Origin: an uncultured Oribacterium sp.
GTDB taxonomy: Bacteria > Bacillota > Clostridia > Lachnospirales > Lachnospiraceae
DNA length: 18,803 nt
Assembly (NCBI GenBank): GCA_937927445.1
Contig: CALAOB010000163.1
Span: forward strand, 1-18,803
Direction: 5' to 3'
A model generated the notes under the pieces. That model was not told the DNA's origin. It was given only the letters and a program-made list of their open reading frames with translations, and made no database searches. The translations under genes and the position numbers were made by a program. Within the stretch, counting starts at the first letter, position 1, and the number at the start of each line of letters is the position of its first letter. Below are positions 1 to 7,800 of the stretch, one piece after another.

Positions 1-109
1 GCTAAGGGGACCCGGCTTGATTTCACACGGTCTCTACGTATGGCCTCCGTTGCCGGCCCTCCGGGGCCTCTGCTTGAACTGTAACTCTTTCTTTCAGCGG
101 TCGCTGGAT

Positions 110-1156
110 TCATGCGATGGTTTTCACGAGGCTTCGGATATCATCTTCCGTGAAGTGTTGGTCTTCTGCTACGCAGATGGCGTAACTCAGATTCGTGCTG
201 AGACTGCTCCAGCTGGCGACGGAGATATCGTCTCCGTTTCCGCGGGTCTCGACGAAGCGATCGCCGATCTCCAGCGTCTTCTTCTGTGCGTAGCTGTTGT
301 AATCACCGCTGATATCGCCGGCGTCACGGCTCTTTCGGATACGGAAGCCCTCCTTCCCGTCGGCATCCTGATAGATGATCTCGAGCATTTCGCCCTGCAT
401 CGAGCGGTAGATCCGGTGATTGAAGCCCTGATAGCTTTCCGGGAGCTCAATCTCTATGCCGGCGTCGGCTTCCGCCTCTTCCAGGGAATCGAACTCGCTC
501 CATGGGTTTGCAATCTGCATGCTCATCGGTGCATCCGAGGAAGCCGCCTCTGGTGTGGCACCGGTTTCCGTCACCGAGGATTTCATCCGCGCGCGACCAT
601 CCACTTCATTCGTGCCCTGATCTGCATACGGAGCCGCTTCCGCCGCCATCTCCGGTTCATTTTCCGCTGCGGCGACGCCCGGATCTGCGCCGGTTTCCAT
701 CCTCGAGGACCTTCCCATCGCAGCTGCGCCTGCAGAATCCTGATCGGCACCGGTGGCTGCTCCTTCGGCTTCACCATCGATCGCCCTCGCCCTATCTGTC
801 CCACCGGTGACGAACGCGACCGGTGCCATCGAGTTACTGGCTTTTTCTGTCTTCATATACGCTCCAAATCCGATCACAAGGACCGCAGCGGCAGCGATGA
901 TCCCCATCGGCTTCCAGCGCTTCTGCGGCTTCATATAGAGGACCTTCGGCTCCGAATGGTGATCTTCATCCGGCACGTCCGTTTTCGTTTTCTCGACGTC
1001 CGCGTGCTTCATTGGCACGATCGTCTCCGACTTCACAGCTTCTTCCGAAGCCGCGCTGTGTTCTGTATTTTCCGGGGCAGCCTCCGCGATAAAGTGATCA
1101 TCGATCTCCGTCATCGCGTGCAGGAGCTGCCGCGCTTTTTCTTCTCTCGTTACCAT
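110..1156 (-). CDS. Membrane-anchored putative anti-sigma factor with DUF4367-like C-terminal domain
   Basis: This 348-residue protein probably binds and inhibits the ECF sigma factor encoded just upstream. Residues 1-82 form a hydrophilic, presumably cytosolic part whose start (MVTREEKARQLLHAMTEIDD) resembles the short helical N terminus of clostridial anti-sigma proteins. Residues about 83-100 are a single hydrophobic membrane segment preceded by Lys and Arg. Residues about 101-215 are an Ala/Glu/Gly-rich low-complexity linker, probably extracytoplasmic. Residues about 218-348 resemble the DUF4367 domain (PESYQGF, EIIYQDADG, FTEDDIRSLVKTI). The ATG at 1156 overlaps the sigma stop codon (ATGGTAA), which implies translational coupling. 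The anti-sigma role rests on the operon and topology; no catalytic motif is visible and the signal it senses is unknown. Confidence 0.8.
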   Translation of the reverse strand: MVTREEKARQLLHAMTEIDDHFIAEAAPENTEHSAASEEAVKSETIVPMKHADVEKTKTDVPDEDHHSEPKVLYMKPQKRWKPMGIIAAAAVLVIGFGAYMKTEKASNSMAPVAFVTGGTDRARAIDGEAEGAATGADQDSAGAAAMGRSSRMETGADPGVAAAENEPEMAAEAAPYADQGTNEVDGRARMKSSVTETGATPEAASSDAPMSMQIANPWSEFDSLEEAEADAGIEIELPESYQGFNHRIYRSMQGEMLEIIYQDADGKEGFRIRKSRDAGDISGDYNSYAQKKTLEIGDRFVETRGNGDDISVASWSSLSTNLSYAICVAEDQHFTEDDIRSLVKTIA

Positions 1157-1716
1157 GAGATGCCTTCCTTTTCCAACTCGGCCATGAGCTGTGCACGCAT
1201 GCGGCTCAGGGTCATCTTGACCTTGCTTTCCGTAAAGCCATAGTCAGCGGCGATTTCCTTTATTTCCGAAAGGTACCAGTAGCGGCGGACGAAAAGTTTC
1301 CGGTTCTCCGGCTTCTGATGTTCCAGAAAACGGTTGATACATTCGGTCAATGTCAACTGTTCCGGAAGCTGATCCGGCTGTCCCGCCCGGGTGTCAGCCA
1401 CGCACTCTGCGAGCTCATCGAGTGCCGCTGCGGTTTCGCCCCGACCACGCTTATCTGCATGGGCATGCTCCCAGCGATTCAGCGCCAGATTCCGGGTGAT
1501 CTTTCCGAGGAAGGTCCGGAGCATCGCCGGCCGTTTCGGTGGAATCGCACCCCAGGCCCGGAGCCAGGTGTCGTTTACACACTCCTCGCTGTCCTCGTGA
1601 CTGTACAGTATGTTCATCGCGACCGTATGGCAGTACTTTCCGTATTTTTCATTCGTTGCGCTGATCGCGCTTTCCGACCTTGCGAAGTAAAGGTCGAGGA
1701 TATCCTGATCGTTCAT
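1150..1716 (-). CDS. ECF-type RNA polymerase sigma factor (sigma-70 family)
   Basis: An alternative sigma factor of 188 residues with the two-domain ECF layout. Region 2 lies at about residues 10-95 (SEECVNDTWLRAW, then TFLGKITRNLALNRW, the core-binding and -10 recognition part). Region 4 lies at about 120-188, with a helix-turn-helix ending in FTESKVKMTLSRMRAQL. I chose the ATG at 1716 because AGAGGA lies 6 nt upstream; the in-frame ATG at 1743 has no good ribosome binding site and sits about where transcription from the candidate autoregulated promoter would begin. The last codons overlap the start of the anti-sigma gene, so the two proteins should be made in fixed ratio. The regulon is not visible from this window. 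Confidence 0.88.
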   Translation of the reverse strand: MNDQDILDLYFARSESAISATNEKYGKYCHTVAMNILYSHEDSEECVNDTWLRAWGAIPPKRPAMLRTFLGKITRNLALNRWEHAHADKRGRGETAAALDELAECVADTRAGQPDQLPEQLTLTECINRFLEHQKPENRKLFVRRYWYLSEIKEIAADYGFTESKVKMTLSRMRAQLMAELEKEGISW

Positions 1717-1747
1717 GTTGTGTCCTCTGTTCTGTCCTTTCATCTAT

Positions 1748-1775
1748 ATACACCGGGAAGATGGGACGGCGTCAC
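1748..1775 (-). promoter_or_regulatory. Candidate ECF-type autoregulated promoter of the sigma/anti-sigma operon
   Basis: On the minus strand GTGACG (1770-1775) and GTGTAT (1748-1753) are separated by 16 nt, a spacing usual for ECF promoters, and the predicted start falls near 1740, just ahead of the ribosome binding site used for the ATG at 1716. ECF genes are commonly autoregulated, but neither element matches a consensus I can cite exactly, so this is tentative. Confidence 0.3.
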
Positions 1776-1913
1776 AAAAATCTTATAAAATCATGTGCTG
1801 ATCCTCAGAGCGTTCATGATCTCCCAGATAACGGCTCTTCCTTATAGACTATTTTACCCGATACTGTCGGATCAGGCATCTGAAATCGGTGTAGGAATCC
1901 TTACGATAGTATG

Positions 1914-1943
1914 AAAAAAGCCGCCGGGAAAACTCCCGACGAC
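1914..1943 (-). terminator. Intrinsic terminator of the FMN-binding protein gene
   Basis: The minus strand carries GTCGTCGGGA, loop GTTT, then TCCCGGCGGC: a 10-bp stem with two G-T pairs, directly followed by six T. It lies about 20 nt after the stop codon. The roughly 170 nt between here and the sigma promoter contain no gene I can support. Confidence 0.9.
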
Positions 1944-1965
1944 CTTCCATCATCACTCATTTCAC

Positions 1966-2652
1966 TTATGCGCTATAGCGGTTGAGGTAGCCAGCGGCAC
2001 CCGTTACCTTACCTGCCGCCGCATCATGTGCTTTCTGTACGGAGTCACCCGCTGTACCCGTCGCGTCATCTGCAGTATTTTCTGCCTCGACAGCCGCCGC
2101 ATCTGCACTGTAGCGGTTCAGATACCCATCTGCACCCGCTGTCTTACCGGCAGCGGCGTCATGCGCCTTCTGTACGGAATCAGCGTCACCACCCGCTTCT
2201 GTCTCTGCAGCAGCGGCTTCACTCTCCGTCTCCGTAGCTTCCGTCTCCGCGTCCGCCTCGCCTGCATAGCCGAAGGCCGACGGATCGACACCCGCGTCAG
2301 ACATCGCCTGTGCAGCGGCATTCTTAATCGCCGTTGAAGTGATCGTCGCACCGGAAACCGCATCCACATTCAGACTGTTCTCCGCGACGATGGTACCCGG
2401 CAGTGCATCGATGGCCTTCGTTCCGATATCCGGCGTCTCGTTCGCCTCGGTGACGGTCACACTGTAGATCTTATCCTGAGAAAACGCGATCTCCACCTTC
2501 ACCGGACCTTCCATACCCTGTGCACTACCACTTGCAACGATCGCATCCTTCGGAATCGCATTCGCATTTCTGGACTGCATACCCGTTGCAACCGCAGCGA
2601 TGATACCAGCACCGATGACCACCAGTGAAATTACATTTGTATTCTTCTTCAT
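1966..2652 (-). CDS. Membrane-anchored FMN-binding domain protein with two C-terminal 25-residue repeats
   Basis: The protein has 228 residues. Residues 8-25 are a hydrophobic segment after MKKN, either a signal anchor or a signal peptide. Residues about 38-120 match the FMN-binding domain (PF04205 type) found in Rnf/Nqr subunits and extracellular electron-transfer proteins. The motif SGATITS (100-106) is the place where ApbE attaches FMN covalently through phosphoester linkage to threonine, here probably Thr103. Residues 131-158 are a Glu/Ala/Thr-rich linker. Two near-identical repeats follow at 159-183 and 204-228 (SVQKAHDAAAGK ... GYLNRYSA), the second ending the protein. The gene has its own promoter and terminator. 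A role in electron transfer at the outer membrane face is inferred from the domain; no apbE or partner oxidoreductase lies in this window. Confidence 0.85.
   Translation of the reverse strand: MKKNTNVISLVVIGAGIIAAVATGMQSRNANAIPKDAIVASGSAQGMEGPVKVEIAFSQDKIYSVTVTEANETPDIGTKAIDALPGTIVAENSLNVDAVSGATITSTAIKNAAAQAMSDAGVDPSAFGYAGEADAETEATETESEAAAAETEAGGDADSVQKAHDAAAGKTAGADGYLNRYSADAAAVEAENTADDATGTAGDSVQKAHDAAAGKVTGAAGYLNRYSA
1969..2043 (-). repeat. Second copy of the 25-residue coding repeat in the FMN-binding protein
   Basis: Codons 204-228 encode SVQKAHDAAAGK, then VTGAAGYLNRYSA. The copy differs from the first at about three residues and reaches the stop codon. Confidence 0.85.
2104..2178 (-). 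repeat. First copy of the 25-residue coding repeat in the FMN-binding protein
   Basis: Codons 159-183 encode SVQKAHDAAAGK, then TAGADGYLNRYSA. It is separated from the second copy by a 20-residue acidic, Ala-rich spacer. The DNA of the two copies has diverged at many third positions, so the duplication is not recent or the protein sequence is under selection. Confidence 0.85.
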
Positions 2653-2713
2653 TTCTTTTTCCCTTCAACCGTGCCCAGTGACAGTTGTGGCACTTATGTC
2701 AAATCATTCACAT

Positions 2714-2742
2714 ATTATAACACAGGCCTGTAGCGGCAACAA
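2714..2742 (-). promoter_or_regulatory. Sigma-A-type promoter of the FMN-binding protein gene
   Basis: The minus strand has a perfect -10 TATAAT (2714-2719) with TTGTTG (2737-2742) exactly 17 nt upstream. The predicted start is about 55 nt before the ATG. The leader contains an imperfect inverted repeat GTGCC/GGCAC (about 2670-2693) and an AAGGG ribosome binding site. Confidence 0.65.
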
Positions 2743-2746
2743 GTCG

Positions 2747-2772
2747 CAAAAAGCGCCCCTCACGGGACGCTT
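2747..2772 (-). terminator. Intrinsic terminator of the ammonium transporter gene
   Basis: The minus strand has AAGCGTCCC, loop GTGA, GGGGCGCTT (a 9-bp stem with one T-G pair) running into a T-run. A weaker 5-bp hairpin, CGGGG/CCCCG followed by TTT, lies closer to the stop codon at 2812-2826. Confidence 0.85.
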
Positions 2773-2838
2773 CCAGCGGATAAAACATTGTCTTATGTTG
2801 TATATGTCAAACGGGGAACCGCCCCGATATGACTGAGT

Positions 2839-4617
2839 TTACTCGACATCCTGGATGGCCTCATAGCCTTCCTCGCCGGTACGTACCTTGACGGCACGCA
2901 TCACATTGTAAACGAAGATCTTGCCATCGCCGATGTGACCGGTATAGAGTGTCTTTTTTGCAGTTTCGATGACGTGGTCGACCGGAATCTTCGACACGAT
3001 GACCTCGACCTTGATCTTCGGGATCAGCGTGGAATCGACGGTTACACCACGGTACTTCTCCTGCGAACCACGCTGGAGACCGGAGCCCATGACCTGCGTC
3101 ACGGTCATACCGGTGACACCGAGGCTGTTCAGTGCTCTCTTCAGCGCATCGAAGCTGGAGAGACGGCAGATGATGGATACCTTATGCATATCCGTGATAT
3201 ACGGTGTGACCACACCCGGCTCTCTAGTGGCGGTCGTGGTTTCCGCTACCTCCGTCACCTTGATGGCCGCGTTCTTCTGGGCGTCCGACGCCTTCTCATA
3301 CTCATTTTCACCGAGATCGGTATTCTCGTTTGCCTCGACCGTCATGTCAGTGACATCCGTGATTGAGAAACCGGAGTATGCAGAGGTCAAGCCGTGCTCA
3401 TGCACATCGAGGCCATCGATTTCGATCTTCGCCGGTACACGGAGGCCGATGGTCTTATCGATGATCTTAAAGACGATAAACATGGTGATGAGTGTGTACG
3501 CCGCGATGCCGATGACACCGAGCACCTGTACACCGAGCTGTGCGAGTCCGCCGCCGTAGAAGAGGCCGACACCGACACCATCTGCACCGGTGGAGAACAG
3601 GCCGACGGCGATGGTACCCCACATACCGTTTACCATATGGACGGATACGGCACCGACCGGATCATCGATCTTCGCCTTGTTATCGAAAAACTCAACCGAC
3701 AGTACGACGAGGATACCAGCGACGAGGCCAATGAAGAAGGCCCCTACCGGAGTGACGCAGTCGCAAGGTGCGGTGATGGCCACGAGGCCTGCGAGTGCAC
3801 CATTGAAGGTCATCGATACATCCGGCTTACCATAGCGGATCCAGGTAAAGATCATGGTGGTGACGGTCGCGACAGCAGCGGCCAAGTTCGTCGTCATAAA
3901 TGCAGTGGCCGCGGTGATGGCATTGTCCTCGGTCGCCATCGCAGCGGTGGAGCCACCATTGAAACCGAACCAGCAGAACCAGAGAATAAATACACCGAGT
4001 GCAGCGGCCAGCATGTTGTGGCCCGGGATCGCACGTGCCTTTCCGTTCCGGTCATACTTTCCGATACGAGGTCCGAGCATCCATGCACCGAGGCAGGCGA
4101 TCAGTCCGCCGGTCATATGAACCGCTGCAGAACCTGCGAAATCGTGGAAGCCTATGGCACTCAGCCATCCACCGCCCCATACCCAGTGGCCTTCGATCGG
4201 GTAGATGATCAGGGAGATGACCGCGGAGTATACACAGTAGGCCTTGAAGTTGGTTCGCTCGGCCATGGAGCCGGAAACGATGGTGGCAGCCGTTGCGCAG
4301 AAGACCGTCTCGAAGATCACGTAGCACCAGAGCGGCATGTTCTGCGGTACCACGGAATTCGCGGCGGTGTAGCTTCCCCGGATCAGCGGATCGAAGCCTC
4401 CGACCAGTGGACCGGTGCCGGCGAACATCAGACCGAAGCCGATCAGCCAGAAACACGGTGTACCGATACAGAAATCCATCATGTTTTTCATGAGGATATT
4501 GCCGGTATTCTTCGCGCGGGTGAGACCTGCTTCACATAGTGCGAAGCCTGCCTGCATGAAGTAGATGAGTGCGGTTGCGATCAGCACCCAGGTAACGGTA
4601 GACAAACTGATTTCCAT
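2839..4617 (-). CDS. amt: Ammonium transporter (Amt/MEP/Rh family) fused to a C-terminal PII signalling domain
   Basis: A 592-residue inner-membrane ammonium channel. Residues 1-410 form the multi-helix Amt core, with an opening segment WVLIATALIYFMQAGFALCE and the twin pore histidines His167 (GSAAVHMTGG) and His327 (GAVSVHMVNG). A polar linker, rich in Glu/Asp/Thr, spans about 415-476. Residues 477-592 are a complete GlnB/GlnK-type PII domain: RALNSLGVTGMTV, a T-loop with EKYRG (Tyr522 in the position of the uridylylated PII tyrosine), then TGHIGDGKIFVYNV and VRTGEEG. Usual Amt proteins are about 400-450 residues and are controlled by a separate GlnK, so the fusion probably gates its own channel. 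The start is supported by AAAGGAGGAGAG. It has its own promoter and terminator downstream of the purine operon. Confidence 0.95.
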   Translation of the reverse strand: MEISLSTVTWVLIATALIYFMQAGFALCEAGLTRAKNTGNILMKNMMDFCIGTPCFWLIGFGLMFAGTGPLVGGFDPLIRGSYTAANSVVPQNMPLWCYVIFETVFCATAATIVSGSMAERTNFKAYCVYSAVISLIIYPIEGHWVWGGGWLSAIGFHDFAGSAAVHMTGGLIACLGAWMLGPRIGKYDRNGKARAIPGHNMLAAALGVFILWFCWFGFNGGSTAAMATEDNAITAATAFMTTNLAAAVATVTTMIFTWIRYGKPDVSMTFNGALAGLVAITAPCDCVTPVGAFFIGLVAGILVVLSVEFFDNKAKIDDPVGAVSVHMVNGMWGTIAVGLFSTGADGVGVGLFYGGGLAQLGVQVLGVIGIAAYTLITMFIVFKIIDKTIGLRVPAKIEIDGLDVHEHGLTSAYSGFSITDVTDMTVEANENTDLGENEYEKASDAQKNAAIKVTEVAETTTATREPGVVTPYITDMHKVSIICRLSSFDALKRALNSLGVTGMTVTQVMGSGLQRGSQEKYRGVTVDSTLIPKIKVEVIVSKIPVDHVIETAKKTLYTGHIGDGKIFVYNVMRAVKVRTGEEGYEAIQDVE

Positions 4618-4642
4618 AACTCTCCTCCTTTAGGTATAGCAA

Positions 4643-4671
4643 AAGGGCGTCTGGAAAATCCAGACGCCCTT
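4643..4671 (-). promoter_or_regulatory. Perfect 12-bp hairpin in the amt leader
   Basis: The minus strand has AAGGGCGTCTGG, loop ATTTT, CCAGACGCCCTT, continuing TTGC, about 15 nt before the ribosome binding site. From the predicted promoter the transcript would begin only about 7 nt ahead of the stem. The short T-run makes it a possible attenuator; it could equally be an RNA-stabilising 5' hairpin. Confidence 0.6.
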
Positions 4672-4684
4672 GCCCATGGACGGT

Positions 4685-4713
4685 ATTATAGTTATAGCTC
4701 GACGCGAAGTCCA
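4685..4713 (-). promoter_or_regulatory. Sigma-A-type promoter of amt
   Basis: The minus strand has a perfect -10 TATAAT (4685-4690), a 17-nt spacer and TGGACT (4708-4713) as a 4/6 match to the -35. A small palindrome, ACTAA-TTT-TTAGT on the plus strand (4713-4725), abuts the -35 and could be an operator, though it is short. Confidence 0.65.
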
Positions 4714-4774
4714 CTAATTTTTAGTTATATCTGAAATAAAAATATACTGCCAACCCGTCGGGCCCCTGAGCGAA

Positions 4775-4804
4775 CTTAAAGAGCGTCCCTTTCGGAACGC
4801 TCTT
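4775..4804 (-). terminator. Intrinsic terminator of the purine operon after purL
   Basis: The minus strand has AAGAGCGTTCC, loop GAAA, GGGACGCTCTT: an 11-bp stem with one T-G pair and a GNRA tetraloop, followed by a short T-rich stretch. It lies about 20 nt beyond the purL stop codon and separates the operon from amt. Confidence 0.8.
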
Positions 4805-4825
4805 CGATCACCATAATGGCATTTA

Positions 4826-7800
4826 TCAGTTGAAGTACTCCTTCGCTGCGCGGAAAAGACCCATATCATAGTTACCAGGAACGTTCTTATACAGTCCGCT
4901 GCCCCAGCGCTCTGTGTGACCCATCTTACCGAGGACACGACCATCCGGCGAGGTGATACCCTCGACCGCATAGTAGGAGCCGTTCGGGTTGTACTGGATA
5001 TCCATGGTCGGATGACCCTCGAGATCCACGTACTGCGTCGCGATCTGACCGTTCTCGACGAGCTGCTGGAAAAGTGCCGGCTCACAGAGGAAGCGGCCCT
5101 CACCGTGGGAGATCGGTACGCTGTAGATGTCGCCCGGCTGGCTGTCTGCGAGCCATGGAGACATGTTCGAAGCGACACGGATGTTGACGATCTTCGACTG
5201 GTGACGTCCGATCGTGTTGAAGGTCAGGGTCGGACAGTGCTCATCGGTATCACGGATCTCACCGTACGGTACGAGACCGAGCTTAATGAGGGCCTGGAAG
5301 CCGTTGCAGATACCGAGCATGAGACCATCGCGCTTGTTCAGCATATCCATGGTTGCGTTCTTCACGGCCTCGTTCCGGAAGAAGGAGGTGATGAACTTCG
5401 CAGAGCCGTCCGGCTCGTCACCACCGGAGAAACCACCCGGGATGAAGATCATCTGCGACTCGGCGATCCGCTTCGCTACCTGCTCGACGGAATCACTGAT
5501 GTCCTGCTTCGTCATATTGCGTACGACGATGATCTCCGGCTCGAGTCCGGCGTCGGCGCAGGCCTTCGCAGAATCATACTCACAGTTGTTGCCCGGGAAG
5601 ACCGGAATCAGGACATGCGGCTTCTCCACCTGGATGGCCGGAGCGACCCACTCCTCTTCCGTGTAATCCGGAATCGTAACGTCTGCAGCACTCTCCTCGC
5701 TGTCCTTATCGAGGTTCATATTGCAGGTAAAGACCTTCTCGAGCTTATCCTCATAGGATGCCTCGAGGTCAGCGAGCTTCAGGGTCTCGTCGTTGTAACG
5801 GATCTCTGCATTGTCCGTCGTGACACCGAGGTCTGCCACGATGATGTTCGCAGCCTTCACAGCCGTATCGTTATAGATCGCATCACGGTCTGCTGCGTCA
5901 CGGAGCTCCAGAAGGAAGCTGCCGTACTGATAGCCGAAGATGTCCTCGACGCTCAGGCTCGGTGCGAAATCGAAGCCGATGTCGTTACCCATGCACTGCT
6001 TCAGTACCGCCTCTGCGGCACCACCGTAGGTCGGGGTGTAGATGGACGCGAGCTTACCGTCGAGTACGAGCTTGTGTACGTACGCGAACAGGGCGAGGAG
6101 GGACTCCTTCACCGGAAGCTCGTCACGGTACTGCGGCTTCAGCCAGAGTACCGGATGACCGGCTGCCTTATACTCCGGGCTCACGATGTTCTTCGCATCC
6201 TCTGTGGTGATGGCGAAGGAAACGAGCGTAGGCGGAACATCGAGCTTCTCGAAGGTACCGGACATGGAGTCCTTACCACCGATCGCGGCGATGCCGAGGT
6301 CGAGCTGTGCGTTAAATGCACCGAGCAGTGCCTCAAGTGGCTGTCCCCAGCGCTCCGGCTCACGACCTGGCTTACCGAAGTACTCCTGGAAGGTGAGGTA
6401 GGTATCCTCGAAGCCGGCACCGGTGGCGATCAGCTTCGCTGCGGACTCAACGACCGCGAGGTAGGCACCCTTGTAGCAGTTCTTCTCAGTGATAAACGGG
6501 TTATATCCATAGGCCATGACGGAGCTGTCATCGGTGTGGCCTTTTTCGACGGAAATCTTCGCTGCCATCGCCTGTACCGGTGTGCGCTGATTCTTACCGC
6601 CGAACGGCATCAGCACGGTACCGGCACCGATGGTGGAGTCGAAACGCTCGCTGAGTCCACGCTTGCTGACGACGTTGAGATCCTCGGCCAGAGCTTCATA
6701 GTTCTCGGCGAAGCTGCCCTTCACCTCACGGGCAATGCTTCCGCCCGCCGCGGTCTTCACGCTAATGTGCTTCTCGGCACCGTTACTGTTCAGGAAGTCT
6801 CTCGAAAGATCGATGACGTTCTTTCCGTTCCAGTGTGCGACGAGACGATTGGTATCGGTGACATCTGCCACGTGCGTCGCCTCGAGGTTCTCCTCATGTG
6901 CGAGTGCGAGGAAACGCTCCATATCCTCCGGAGCGACAACCACGGCCATACGCTCCTGAGACTCGGAGATCGCAAGCTCTGTGCCATCGAGACCGGCATA
7001 CTTCTTCGGAACCTTATCGAGATTGATGTCAAGACCATCCGCGAGCTCACCGATGGCAACGGATACACCGCCGGCACCGAAGTCGTTGCAGCGCTTGATC
7101 AGCTTACTTGCCTCCGGATTACGGAAGAGACGCTGCAGCTTACGCTCCTCAGGTGCATTACCCTTCTGTACTTCTGCGCCGTCCTTCTCGAGGGACTCGA
7201 CGTTGTGGGACTTGGAGGAACCGGTGGCACCGCCGATACCATCACGGCCGGTACGACCGCCGAGGAGGATGACGACATCACCCGGCGCCGGAACCTCACG
7301 ACGTACGTTCTCTGCCGGTGCGGCTGCGACGACGGCACCGATCTCCATACGCTTTGCGACATAGCCCGGATGATAGATCTCATCGACGAGGCCGGTCGCG
7401 AGGCCGATCTGGTTACCATAGCTGGAGTAACCATTGGCCGCGGTCGTCACGAGCTTACGCTGTGGCAGCTTGCCCTTCATGGTCTCCTGTACCGGCACGG
7501 TCGGATCACCGGCACCGGTCACACGCATCGCCTGATATACATAGCTTCTGCCGGACAGCGGATCACGGATCGCGCCACCGATGCAGGTAGCCGCACCACC
7601 AAACGGCTCGATCTCGGTCGGGTGGTTGTGGGTCTCGTTTTTAAAGAGCAGGAGCCAGTCCTGATCCTCGCCATCGACCTTTACGGTGATCTTTACGGTG
7701 CAGGCATTGATCTCCTCCGACTCATCGAGCTTCTGGAGCTTTCCTTCTTTCTTCAGCACCTTCGCAGCGAGGGTTCCGATATCCATGAGGTTGATCGGCT

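Noticed and set aside
48..80. GC-rich hairpin (GGCCC-CGGA-GGGCC) after the anti-sigma gene as a terminator
   Set aside because: The stem is only 5 bp and no T-run follows it on the minus strand.
1806..1892. Open frame of about 28 codons between the FMN gene terminator and the sigma promoter
   Set aside because: It has no ribosome binding site and its product is not recognised; chance is the simplest explanation.
4643..4671. ANTAR-type dual-hairpin antiterminator site ahead of amt
   Set aside because: Only one hairpin is present and its loop has five bases (ATTTT), not the six-base loops with A at position 1 and G at position 4 expected for ANTAR targets.
4741..4765. Sigma-54 promoter upstream of amt (TTGGCAG on the minus strand)
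   Set aside because: No GC-containing -12 element (TTGC) lies at the required spacing, and a better sigma-A promoter is present closer to the gene.
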